From positions 13,637,922-13,701,921 of the forward strand of contig JALGPY010000012.1 of the NCBI GenBank assembly GCA_023055425.1: a DNA stretch of 64,000 bases. The letters run 5' to 3'. The translations under genes and the position numbers were made by a program. Each line of letters begins with the position of its first letter. Within the stretch, counting starts at the first letter, position 1. Of the stretch, positions 32,073 through 43,504 are shown in pieces. Source of the stretch: Linanthus parryae (lineage: Eukaryota; Streptophyta; Magnoliopsida; Ericales; Polemoniaceae). The notes below the pieces were generated by a model. It did not search any database, was not told the origin of the DNA, and was given only the letters and a program-made list of their open reading frames with translations.

Positions 32073-34186
32073 TGTTGATTCAAATACCCTTGAATGTGTT
32101 TTGGTTGGTAATTTTTTTGAGTGATGAAAGACAAATACATAAGCAGCAAAACATTTCAGATACTTCAAGGCCTTGAGATACTGACAGAACTTCAAAGCCT
32201 TGAGAGTTGTTTTATTCTGCTATATGTTCTAACAGTTCTGTGTTGCAGATTGGATATCTGATTATACAGATCAAGGATTTACTGCATATACTTATAGATT
32301 ACACTATTTACATATCAAACACAATTGCAGATGGTCAGAACTGGAAGAATCAAAGTTATCTGGGTTTAACTTTGAATATCTGTGAAGCAGGTTCAGATCT
32401 CCAAGGCCTTGAGATGTGCCTTGAGCTGCTGACAGTTTTTACAGAACTAAGTTGATTCTTTCTTGCATGTTGTGATTCTTAGTATTGTGATTATTTACTG
32501 ACTTCTAAGAGTCTTAAACTTGTTTTTCATGATTTATATGTATTAGGGCTGTAAGGAAAACCGAATAAACCGGTGAAACCGACCGAACCAAACCGAAATG
32601 CTTGGTTTTGGATGGTTTTTTTGGATGTTCGGTATATTAACGGTTCAATTTTTCACAAACCGGTTTATTTGGTTTGGTTTTTAGTTTTTTAAAATATCAC
32701 ACCGCACCAAACCGAACCAAACCGATATGTGTATAACGTACTTTCATTACAATGTATATTGCATAAAGTATGTATTAAATAATCTAGAAAAGAGAAACAC
32801 AAGTAGATATATTCAATTAAAATGATTATAGTAATCTTAATCTTCTTTATTTCTCTCATGTTTCATCATTTCTCTCTAAAACGATAGTTGTGCATATTTT
32901 TTAAGTCTATTTAATTTGATTTTCACTTAAAACTTGAAATTCGTTAACAAAATAGTATTATAATATCCATTCGAAAACTTTTACACAAACCGACCGCACC
33001 AAACCGAACCAAACCGATATTTTTTGGTTTGGTTTGGTTCGGTTCATCCTTTCAAATGGTTTGGTTTGGTTAGAAAATTATTAAACTGATGTATTCGGTT
33101 CGGTTTATGGTTTTAGCAAAAACCGCACCAAACCGAACCGCTTACACCCGTAATATATATTAGAAGTTATACAGGTTATTGTTGTAATCTTTTAACAAGT
33201 TTTATCAGAAACTGGATAACCTAACAGTCATAACACTGTTATCTTTTTGGATTTTGTTGTTGCTATGTTTCAATGATGTTGCAGAGCTGTTAAACGTTCA
33301 GGAGCAATCTGAACAAACTCCAACTGATATCCACTTAGAGCTGTTTGATTTTCAGTTGAAAACAGAAAGAGGATTTGTAGGAACTGAGATCCTAAAATCT
33401 CTCAATCAGTTGCAGCTGTGGATAAAAGAGACTGGTTTGAAATTTGAAGGGAGAGAGGCTTGCAGAATACTCAGAAAGGTGTGAAAAAATCGTGGGAGAT
33501 CATTCAAACACACAAACATTCAGGCTTCAATCCAGATTCTAGAAGATCAATTCAATCCAGATTCCAGAAGAACACATCCAGACTTCAACAACTTATCTTT
33601 TCTACTGTGTTCTTCACTTGTACTTTAATCTATGTATCTTTAGATTATCTTAAACCTCACTTAACCTAGTGGTTGGTTGTTCAAGTGAACAACACGAGGT
33701 TCTTGTTAGCTCAACAGTTAGTAGCTGGAACTAGATAGGTTTGGAACCACAAGCTGTATAGGTGTAAGGAAAATCACTTAGGCTTGAAGATCTAGGGCTG
33801 TTTCTGTGTGAGTAATAAGAAGTGTTTGCCCAATCTTGCTGGGATTAGATCCCTCAGGCAGAGATTAGGTCCATTGGGACTGAACTCTGTAAATTGCTTT
33901 GTGTTCTTTACTTTACAGTTTGATTATTATCTGCTGCTTGCAATCCAAATCAAACTAGAGTTCTAAAACTGTTTAGAATTGATTACAGTTCAAGGCCTTG
34001 AAGCTTTCTATTTTGCCTTTGAAAGTTTCAGACAGTTTACTAAAATCTCAAGGCCTTGAGATTTGAGTTTCACACAAAGATATTCTGTTAAACTTTGAGT
34101 TTTGAAAAAAGTTTCCGTACTCTATTCAACCCCCCCCCCTTCTAGAGTATTTAGTTCCTGTATTTAGTCTACATTACACACTTTCA
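32073..34186 (+). repeat. 5' LTR of SIRE copy 2 (contains a hAT insertion)
   Basis: It runs TGTTGATTCAAATACC...CACACTTTCA, 2114 bp; without the 617 bp taken up by the hAT element and its duplicated site it is about 1.5 kb, like the 3' LTR. It carries exact CAAGGCCTTG copies at 32166, 32402, 33991 and 34049, a covarying hairpin at 33676-33693 and a C-tract hairpin at 34118-34149. Confidence 0.92.
32544..33152. mobile_element. Non-autonomous hAT-type element, 609 bp, with 8 bp target duplication
   Basis: Flanks are ATATGTAT (32536-32543) and ATATATAT (33153-33160), one difference. The empty site ATATGTAT is present once in the 3' LTR of the same SIRE element (near 42434). The ends are imperfect inverted repeats (TAGGGCTGTAAGG and TACGGGTGTAAGC, inward). 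The ends are rich in AACCGAACC-type repeats and the middle is AT-rich. No transposase is encoded. An 8 bp duplication is the hAT hallmark. Confidence 0.9.
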
Positions 34187-34188
34187 AT

Positions 34189-34200
34189 TGGTATCAGAGC
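34189..34200 (+). promoter_or_regulatory. Primer-binding site, tRNA-iMet type (SIRE copy 2)
   Basis: TGGTATCAGAGC lies two bases after the 5' LTR end. Confidence 0.95.
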
Positions 34201-34227
34201 TTGTGTCACTGTTTTAGATCTAACAAT

Positions 34228-36117
34228 ATGGTGACTGTGAGTAATGTAGGAGATGGTGGATTCTCACAAGAAAGGGCAGCAAACAGACCTCCATTGTTCT
34301 GTGGTGATAACTTCATGCCTTGGAAGGCATTGAAGAAGATGTTCATCATAGATCAAGACATGGAACTGTGTTCAATAGTTCATAATGGTCCTCATGAGTA
34401 CTACACTACAATTGATGGAGTTATATGTATCAAGTCTGAGGAAAATCTTTCAGTTACTGAACTGGAAAAGGTATCAAAAAATTACAAGGCTATGAGTCTG
34501 TTATACTGTGCTCTTAATGCAGATGAGTTCGACAGAGTGTCAAATTGCAAGAGTGCCAAAGAAGTATGGGATAAACTAGTGGTGACATATGAAGGAACTA
34601 GCCAGGTTAAGCAGACCAAGATCAACATACTTCTGAGGCAATATGATTTGTTCAAGATGAACTCAGATGAGACCATCAAGGAGATGTTTAAAATATTCAC
34701 GGATGTGGTGAGCAACCTGGAGTCATTGGGAAAGATGTTCTCAAATGAATAGAAGGTCAGAAAGATTCTGAGAAGCTTGCCAAAAGCCAAGTGGGAGCCT
34801 AAGACAACAGCCATTGAGGAAGCTCAGGACTTGAGTCTTCTTCAGCTAGATGATCGACAAGGAAATCTGCTCACTCATGAAATGTCTATGAAAGATGTGG
34901 AAGGTGATTTGATTGAAAACATCAGGAACCTAGCACTTAAGGCAAAAGAGAGTGAAAAGTCTCAAAGCCTTGAGACTGAGGATGAGCCTGATGATGAAGA
35001 GGCTTTAGCATTGATCTCCAATGCCTTGTCCAGGATCCTCAAAAAGAAAACAAACTCTGGTAACAGGGATTACAACAGAGAGAGATCAAGACCCTCAGGC
35101 AGCAAGGACTACAAAGTTAAACCTTCATCACAGTCACATAAAACTAAAGTAATGAATTGTTTTGAGTGTGGTGATGCAGATCTTTTAGTAAGGGACTGTC
35201 CACAAAAGAAGAAGAACAGGAACTTTCAGAAGAAAGACAATGACAACAGAAGGAAGAAATCCATGATCGCTTCTTGGAGTGATTCTGATTCATCAAGTGA
35301 CTCAGACACAGAAGAAGATCAAGCAAACTTATGCTTCATGGCAAAGCATGATGAGGAAAATTCATCAGACAGACATATTGAAGACATGGTAAAAAATCTA
35401 CTTGCTAGTCCTTCTGATGTACTTCATGAAATTCTCAAAATTATGTTTTTAAATGAGGAAAGTTATAGAAATGAGACTTCTGATTTAAAGATTAAGATTC
35501 ATGAGCAGTTAAAAGAAAACCTGGACCTAGTTTTTTTCAAACAAAACTTTTGAAGTTTCTAAGACAAAGCTTGAAAAGGACTTCAAGGCCTTGGAAAGCA
35601 GGTTCAAAGCTTTGAAGGAACAGATAAAAGAGGTTGTTGATCAAAATACTCTTTTGACTGAAAGGTATGTTGATCTAAAGACTCATTATGAGAATTTAGA
35701 ACAACCGATCTGTTCTTTGACTGGGAACTTCAATAGTCCAAGAATGTCCTAGCTAGGTTTACAGGCTCAGAACATAATATGAATCTTATTCTTGGAGGAA
35801 GTCTGAAATCAATGCATAAAAGTGGGATTGGCTATAATCCAAATTTTCCAAAGAAATGCCAAACTACTTTTGTCAAATCTGGTAGCAGACATTCTCCAAA
35901 ATGTCATTACTGTGGAAAAATTGGTCATGTCAGATTAACTTTTCCCTTCAGAAGATCAGACCTCATATTATGAGAAATACTTATCCTTATCAGCTTAAGG
36001 GACAGGTTAGGCAGATTTGGGTTCCAAAAGGAATTAGGCCACCAAACATGACTGATTCTGAGTATGACTCAAAGTTCTGCACTTTGTCTAACAGCCTATT
36101 GAGGCAATGGTTTATTT
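34228..36117 (+). pseudogene. gag: SIRE copy 2 gag (broken)
   Basis: I start at ATG 34228 (MVTVSNVGDGGFSQ), which follows the primer site closely. The FCGDNFMPWKALKKMFIID block and the UBN2-type region (YEGTSQVKQTKI, then FTDVVSNLESLGK) are followed by a TAG at 34750-34752; the frame then continues in register from 34777. A Ser/Asp-rich stretch, a degenerate first zinc knuckle (CFECGDADLLVRDC, His lost), a long helical region and a second knuckle (CHYCGKIGHVRLTFPF, last Cys lost) complete it. A frameshift lies near 35540. The boundary with pol is approximate. Confidence 0.8.
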
Positions 36118-39100
36118 TTGCAGGATGTCACCAAGGCCTTGAAAGATCAGAAATGGATATTAGACAGTGAATTTTCCAGACATATGAGTGGAAAAATATC
36201 TCTCTTCACTGAACTTACAGAAAAATTTGGAGGAACAATCACACTTGGAGAGAGACCAAAATGCAATATCATTGGTATAGGTAGTGTTGGTAATGGTTCT
36301 ACTAATTCTATATCTGATGTTTATCTGGTAGATGGACTTAAGTATAATCTGCTTAGTATCTCTCAGTTATGTGATAAAGGTTATAAGGCTATAATTGACA
36401 AGGAGAAATGTGTGGTGCAAGATGAGAAATCTGGTGATTGCATACTCACTGCTCCTAGATCATAAAATCTATATGCTATGAATACTAACAGTGTTGCAGG
36501 TGACAAGCTAAAATGCCTCGAGGCCTTGAAGGAAGATTCAAAGCTTTGGCACAGAAAGTATGGGCATCTTAGTATACATACCTTGAATAAACTCATCTCA
36601 AAAGACTTGGTAAGAGGTTTACCATCACAGAAATTTTTAGATGGTGAGGTCTGCAAGGCATGTGTACAAGGTAAGCAAACCAGAAGCTCATTCAAGCCAA
36701 AGAATTTTGTAAGTACTTCTAGACCCTTAGAATTGTTGCATATGGACTTGTGTGGTCCTATGAGAGTTCAGACTCCAAAAGGTAAGAGGTATATGCTTGT
36801 TATAATTGATGATTATTCAAGATTTACTTGGGTGATGTTTATTAGAGACAAAACTGAAGCTTTATCTGAATTTTCTATACTGTGCAAAGAGCTTCAAACT
36901 TTGAAAAATTTACATGTTGCATCCATTAGAAGTGATCATGGTAGGGAGTTTGATCAGCTTGACTTTGATTTTTTGTGTGCAAAGCATGGCATTTCACACA
37001 ACTTTTCTTCACCTAGAACTCCACAGAAAAATGGAGTAGTTGAAAGGAAGAATAGGACACTTGAGGATATGTCCAGAACCATGCCTCTTGAAAGTAATTT
37101 ACCAAAGTTTTTATGGGAAGAAGCTGTTAACACTGCCAATTATGTGCTGAATAGATGCTTGATTAGACCTATTTTGAAAAAGACCCCCAATGAACTGTTT
37201 AAAGGTAGAAAGCCTACTGTCTCTTATTTCAAAAAATTTGGTTGTATCTGTTTTGTGCATAATAATGGTAGAGACAATCTTGGTAAGTTTGATGCTAGAA
37301 GTGATGAAGGTGTATTTCTTGGATATTCTCAAACTAGCAAAGCTTATAGAGTTTATCATAGAAAAACCAAGATTTTGGAAGAGAGCATTCATGTAATCTT
37401 TGATGAAAGTACTAAGGATTCTCTGAGTGAAAGTTTTGCAGATCTAGATTTGAACAAGCATGAATTAGATGATGATGCTGTGAAAGAAGACAAAGGCAAA
37501 ACTAATGTGCAGAATCAATCAGCAGAATCTCAAGGCCTTGAACCTCCTGCTGAACCAAAATCTCAATGCCTTGAGACAGAAGCTGAAACATTCTATGATG
37601 CTCCCTCTACTGTTTCAAGAACTCAAAGCCTTGAAGGAGAATACTCCTGGGTACAAAGAAAGAAGTTTAAGTACCTTGCAGACCATCCAGCTGATAACAT
37701 TATATCAGATCCATCAACTGGAACTCAGACAAGAGGACATTTGAAGAACTTGTGTGCTTTTAGTGCATTTGTATTTTTGATTGAGCCTAAGAGTAACAAG
37801 GAAGCACTAGAAGATGCAGAATGGATCATTGTAATGCAGAGTGAGCTGAATGAGTTTGAAAGGAACAAGGTTTGGAATCTGGTTCCCAGACCTAAAGAGA
37901 AATCAGTTATTGGAACCAGATGGGTATTCAGAAACAAGCTTGATGAGAATGGCAAAGTGGTAAGAAATAAAGCCAGACTTGTGGCTCAAGGATATAATCA
38001 GGAAGAAGGTATATATTATGAGGAGACTGTTGCTCCTGTTTGCCAGGTTAGAAGCTATTAGAATACTTCTTGCATTTGCATCTCACAATCACATAAAGCA
38101 TTATCAAATGGATGTTAAATGTGCTTTTCTGAATGGATATTTACAAGAAGATGTTTTTGTAGCACAACCACCTGGTTTTGAAGATGAAAACTTTCCTGAT
38201 CATGTTTATAAACTGGACACAGCTCTTTATGGTTTAAAACAAGCTCCAAGGGCTTGGTATGACAGACTTTCAAAATTTCTACTTGAAAACAATTTCAAAA
38301 GAGGTCTAGTTGACAAAACTCTTTTCATTAAACACCATCAAAGTGATTTGTTAGTAGTTCAGATTTATGTAGATGATATTTTATTCGGTGCTACTAATGA
38401 TGCTCTTTCAAAAGAGTTTTCTAGTCTGATGTGCAGGGAGTTTGAGATGAGCCTAATGGGTGAACTGAATTTCTTTCTTGGACTTCATATCTTACAGATG
38501 AAGAAAGGAATTTTTGTGCATCAAGGAAAGTATACGAAGGACTTATTGAATAAGTACAATATGTCACAGTCCAAGGTGCTTAAGACCCCTATGAGTTCAT
38601 CACTCTCTTTAGACAAAGATTCAAATGGTAAGAGTGTGAATCAAAAGGAATACAGAGGTATGATTGGATCACTGGTGTATTTAACTGCTAGTAGACCTGA
38701 TATTATGTTCAGTGTCTGTATGTGTACTAGATTTCAAGCAGATCCTAAGGAAAGTCATTTAACTGCAGTTAAAAGAATTTTTAGATATTTGAATGGAACC
38801 AGAGACTTAGGACTTTTGTATCCAAGAAGATCTAATTTTATGTTGAGTGGCTATTCAGATACAGATTTTGCAGGATATAAAGTAGACAGGAAAAGTACTT
38901 CTGGATGCTATCCATTTCTTGGATCTTCACTGATCAGTTGGCATTCCAAAAAGCAAAATTCTGTAGCATTATCAACTGCAGAAGCTGAATACATTGCAGC
39001 TGGTGCTTGCTATTCACAAGTGTTATGGATTGCACAGCAACTTAGAGATCTTGGCTATAATTTCTGAAATGTGCCTATTCATTGTGACAACACAAGTGCT

Positions 39101-39319
39101 ATTTCAATCTCTAAGAATCCAGTTCAGCACTCAAGGACCAAGCACATAGATGTGAGACATCACTTCCTTAGAGATCATGCAGAACAAGGTGATGTTGTTT
39201 TAAATTTTATCTCTACTTCAATGCAGATTGCTGATATTTTCACTAAACCTTTGCCAGATGATAGGTTTTCATCTCTAAGGCTTGAATTGGGGATGTTAAA
39301 CAAGGATGCATTGGTTTAG
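36118..39319 (+). pseudogene. pol: SIRE copy 2 pol: protease, integrase, RT, RNase H (nearly whole, broken)
   Basis: Protease reads WILDSEFSRHMSGK (DSG changed to DSE). A TAA at 36463-36465 follows. Integrase is open from 36478: zinc-binding HRKYGH and CKAC, HMDLCGPM, SIRSDHGREFD, NGVVERKNRTL. A one-base insertion near 38040 shifts the frame, and RT continues at 37979-39067 with YQMDVKCAFLNG, YGLKQAPRAW and YVDDILFGATND. RNase H has GYSDTDFAG and ALSTAEAEYIAAG, a TGA at 39065-39067, and ends DIFTKPLPDDRF. The final stop is at 39317-39319. Only a handful of lesions separate it from an intact frame. Confidence 0.88.
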
Positions 39320-39776
39320 GGGGAGTATTAGTACTTATATGTGTTTATGTGCTGAAATCTCAAAGCCTTGAGATTATACTTTCTGAAGCCTTGAAAGTAT
39401 AGCTCAAAGCTTTGAAGTTTCTCAAACTGCTGAAAATCTCAAGGCCTTGAGATTGTTCTCCAGGTCTTGATAATATCTGTAATTTTTTTTAAAAAAAAAT
39501 GGATCGTCAAATATTATATCTTATCTTTTTAGATAACTGTGTAATATTTGAATTACTCAGAGAATTTTCTAAAATATCCCAAAAAATATTTTTCAAAGAT
39601 CCTATTTTGCATGTTGATATAGCAGAGTCCTTTTATGAATCATGCTTTTCAACCTACTTAAGCTGAAAGTCAGGGCTTTTTCTTCTCATTCTCTCTCAAT
39701 TCTCTTCGACTCTACTCTCTATCTCTCTCTCAGTTTCTCTCAATCACATTCTCTTGTCAAAACCCTAAACCACAAA
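39320..39776 (+). other. Spacer between pol and extra ORF (SIRE copy 2)
   Basis: This is non-coding. GGGGGAG follows the pol stop directly. At least four forms of the CAAGGCCTTG palindrome lie at 39358-39450, one exact within a 20 bp palindrome. A poly-T/A tract near 39483-39500 is followed by a CT-rich leader (39680-39750). Confidence 0.7.
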
Positions 39777-41544
39777 ATGGAGCGCAAATCAGCCAGAATT
39801 CAGCAACAGGGAAAGCCCTCTGGCAGATCCAAGAAGAGAGCAAATAAGAAGGAGAAGATAGTGATTTCTGATTCAGATTCAGAAAACACTCAGAGCTTGC
39901 ATGAGGATACTCCTCCTGCAAAGAAGTCCAGAATAGAGAAGGGAGATGAAGGCTCAAGAATTGATCCACAAAAGGAGACATAGGGTGGTGATCAACCTAG
40001 GTCAGAGAAGAAGAAAGGGGGAGAAAAGAAAAATACTGGTAAAGAGGAAAAGGGGAAATCAACTCAAGAAATCCAGAAGAAACCATCTGAAGGAGGACAA
40101 GAAAAGACCAAACCCTCAGAGAAGAAAACTAGGGTTAAGCAAGTTGCTGCTGCAACTAAGAAAGGATATCAAGGTAAGAATGTACTTCCTACAGACTGGT
40201 TTGTTAGTTCTAAGGTTAGAACTGTATGGATGCAAGGATATGCTTCATCTAAGGTAGCATTTTGTAGTATGGTTTCTGAAGAATTATTGGATAAATTGGA
40301 CATAGACTGCATGGGAAAGTTAAGAGAAACTGCTGTTTGGAAGGTTTTAAATCCTAGTTCAAAGGCATATCCTAGGTTAACTAGGTTGCTATCTGAATTT
40401 GGTTTCTGAAGGTGATGATAAAATGGTGTTATCTTCTAAAGTGCCTGGAGTGGATTTGAGGTTAGATCATAGGACTTTTGCCTAAGTGTTGGGCATTCCT
40501 AGGAAATATAATGTTGCAGATTACCCTGATAGGAAGGAGTGTCCGGATAAGGCAAAGGAGATGTTTTTTATTGAAGTTTTAGGCTCTGGTCCAAATTAGT
40601 TGACACACTCTGTGCTCAACTGTGAAGCCAAAATCTTGTTTACAATTATGATGAGGAGTGTAGTTCCTAGGGAGAACTCAAGGGAGTTAGTGACTGATAA
40701 GGTTCTGATTTTGATGTATCTGATATCTCAAGGGTTTGAGATAGACTTGCCAACAGTTATTATGGAGCACATGATTTATTGTGCAACCAGGACTAGAAAC
40801 CATCCTCTTCCATATGCCAACATGTTACCTCTTTTCTTTTTATACTTTGATGTACCTGTCAAAGGAGAGGAAAATATTACTGGAGGTTTTGGGATGATTG
40901 ATGAGACTGCACTTCTGAGGATTGGGGTAGTTCAGACTGGGAAAGGACACTGGAAGTTTTATTCAGATTTGTCTAAGGAGGAACTTGCAAAGAAGGAGTT
41001 TGTGAAGCCTAAGGGTACTACATCAGGGAAAGGACAAGCCAATGAGGATTACTCTTTGTTTGTTGAGAAGTTAGAAGATCAGCAGGTTGAGATTGAAGAT
41101 CTCAGACAAAGGTTATTTGACCTGTCAACTGAATTCAACCAGTTCAAGGGCTTGATGAATGTTATGAATGGGAAGCTAGATGTTGTCATAAAGGGTTTGA
41201 ATTTGGAGAAGATACCTTCTGCTACAAGTCATGACACCAGTGTGGATTCAGATGAAAGGCTGGGAAATTTTCTGAAGAAGAAGAAGAAGCCAATTCCAGT
41301 GGTGCTTACTTCAAAATATTTGTATGAACAAACTGATGAAGAAGATGCTGGTGAAGACACAGGTGTTGATGCTGCTACAGAAGGGGATTCAGTACAGGCT
41401 AAGAAGAAAGTGGATGAGATAATTCAAGAGGTTGTTGCAGAAGTGGAAGCTGAACGAGAAGGTAATTAGTCTGCTGAAGATGCTGCAAGTGAAGAAGAAA
41501 TTGGAGAAGGCTCGGAGAAAGGACAGACATCAAAGGAGAAGTAA
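39777..41544 (+). pseudogene. Extra 3' ORF of SIRE copy 2 (putative plant transposon protein-like), broken
   Basis: This starts MERKSARIQQQGKPSGRSKK at 39777 and ends at a TAA at 41542-41544, about 590 codons. Regions are a basic Lys/Glu/Ser-rich N-terminus with SDSDSE; a globular part with NVLPTDWFVSS and YPRLTRL; a second globular part (open from 40600) with ENSRELVTDKVLILMYL and LPYANMLPLFF; a helix VEIEDLRQRLFDLSTEFNQF; and an acidic tail. Lesions are TAG at 39981-39983, a frameshift near 40390, TAA near 40483 and TAG at 41467-41469. No signal peptide or clear membrane helix is seen, which argues against a classical envelope protein. The family link to PF20167-type proteins is from memory of their pattern. 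Confidence 0.65.
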
Positions 41545-41960
41545 AGATCAGAGAATGCTAAAGCCTTTACCTTCAATTTCTTTCTCTTCTTTCTTTTCTG
41601 TTCTCAAGGCCTTGACTTTTAAGCAATAATTTTGTTTAAGTTTTTTTTAACGACTCTGAGTAATGATCCAACATTTCTTCATCCTTATTTGATGAAAGTC
41701 AAAAAGAGGGAGAATTTATGTGGTTCTGTGTTTGCAGTATTTGAATGTGTTTGCAGTATTTCAATAATAATAATACTTAGTTGTTTTGTGGTTTAATAGG
41801 TCTAATAATCGGTTGTGTTTATATTTCTGTGGTAATATGTAATTGTTTGCTGGTTATCTGTTTGGCATTATTATATATTGTATCTGCATTTTTTGGTTAT
41901 CTAATTTTAGATCTGAGTGGCAGGAAAATCTATACAAGACTGTAGGTTTTGTCTTTCATC
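41545..41960 (+). other. 3' untranslated region of SIRE copy 2
   Basis: AT-rich sequence with no coding frame. It contains an exact CAAGGCCTTG at 41605-41614 and short GTTTGCAGTATTTGAATGT direct repeats near 41732-41765. Confidence 0.65.
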
Positions 41961-41970
41961 AAGGGGAGAT
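41961..41970 (+). promoter_or_regulatory. Polypurine tract, SIRE copy 2
   Basis: AAGGGGAGAT lies immediately before the 3' LTR start TGTTGATTC. It would prime plus-strand synthesis. Confidence 0.85.
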
Positions 41971-43504
41971 TGTTGATTCAAATACCCTTGAATGTGTTTC
42001 GGTTGGTAATTGTTTTGAGTGATGAAAGAAAAATACATAAGCAACAAAGCATTTCAGATACTTCAAGGCGTTGAGATACTGACAGAACTTCAAAGCCTTG
42101 AGAGTTGTTTTATTCTGCTATATGTTCTAACAGTTCTGTGTTGCAGATTGGATATCTGATTTTACAGATCAAGGATGTACTGCATATACTTATAGATTGC
42201 ACTATTTACATATCTAACACAATTGCAGATGGTCAGAACAGGAAGAATCAAAGTTATCTAGGTTTAACTTTGAATATCTGTGAAGCAGGTTCAGAGCTCC
42301 AAGGCCTTGAGATGTGCCTTGAGCGCCTGACAGTATTTACAGAACTAAGTTGATGCTTTCTTGCAGGTTGTGATGCTTAGTATTGTGATTATTTAATGAC
42401 TTCTAAGAGTCTTCAACTTAATTTTCATGATTTATATGTATTAGAAGTTATACAGGTTATTGTTGTAATCTTTTAACCAGTTTTATCAGAAACTGGATAA
42501 CTAAACAGTCATAGCACTGTTATCTTTTTGGATTTTGTTGTTGCTATGTTTCAATGCTGTTGAAGAGCTGTTAAACGTGCAGGAGCAATCTCAAAAAACT
42601 CAGAAAGGTGTGACAAAACAGAATACTCAGATCCTACGGATATCCACTTAGAGTTGTTTGAATTTCAGTTGAAAACAGAAAGAGGAATTGTAGGAACTAA
42701 GATCCTAAAATCTCTCGATCAGTTGCAGCTGTGGATAAAAGAGACTGGTTTGAAATTTGAAGGGAGAGAAGCTTGCAGAATACTCAGAAAGGTGTGACAA
42801 ATTCTTGGGAGATCATTCATTCGAACACACAAACATTCAGGCTTCAATCCAGATTCCAGAAGATCAATTCAATCCAGATTCCAGAAGAACACATCCAGAC
42901 TTCAACAGCTTATCTTTTCTACTGTGTTCTTCACTTTTACTTTAATCTGTGTATCTTTAGATTATCTTAAACATCACTTAACCTGGTGGTTGGTTGTTCA
43001 AGTGAACAACAAGAGGTTCTTGTTAGCTCAACAGTTAGTAGCTGGAACTAGATAGGTTTGGAACCACAAGCTGTATAGGTGTAAGGAAAATCACTTAGGC
43101 TTGAAGATCTAGGGCTGTTTCTGTGTGAGTAATAAGAAGTTTTTGCCCAATCCTGGTGGGATTAGATCCCTCAGGCAGATATTAGGTCCATTGGGACTGA
43201 ACTCTTTAAATTTCTTTGTGTTCTTTACTTTACAGATTATTATCTGCTGCTTACAATCCAAATCAAACTAGGGTTCTAAAACTGTTTAGAATTGGTTACA
43301 GTTCAAGGCCTTGAAGCTATCTATTTTGCCTTTGAAAGTTTAAGACAGTTTACTAAAATCTCAAGGCCTTGAGATTTGATTTTCACACAAAGTTATTCTG
43401 TTAAACTTTGATTTTTGAAAAAATTTTCCATACTCTATTCAACCCCCCCCCCCCCCCTTCAGGATTATTTAGGTCATTTATTTAGTCTACATTACACACT
43501 TTCA
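41971..43504 (+). repeat. 3' LTR of SIRE copy 2
   Basis: 1534 bp, TGTTGATTC...CACACTTTCA. It lacks the hAT element of the 5' LTR. It has an extra ~45 bp near 42595-42640 that repeats the AACTCAGAAAGGTGTGACA sequence found near 42780-42800. The C-tract near 43443-43457 is longer than in the 5' LTR and one hairpin arm is mutated. Confidence 0.92.

Larger units (their letters stand above)
32073..43504 (+). mobile_element. SIRE/Maximus-lineage copia element, copy 2 (complete, plus)
   Basis: This is an end-to-end element of 11.4 kb: 5' LTR, iMet primer site, gag, pol, spacer, extra ORF, PPT, 3' LTR. It inserted into the integrase-RT linker of Angela copy C: the host sequence resumes at 43505 essentially where it left off at 32072. 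The 5 bp flanks are CTTAT and CATAC, a poor match suggesting mutation. LTR differences of a few percent by eye indicate a moderately old insertion. Confidence 0.92.

Noticed and set aside
32563..33140. AACCGAACC-rich stretch as a possible telomere-like or satellite repeat
   Set aside because: It is bounded by hAT-type ends and an 8 bp duplication and is absent from the twin LTR.
39777..41544. Calling the SIRE extra ORF a true envelope gene
   Set aside because: No signal peptide, furin-like site or convincing membrane helix is visible; only position suggests env.
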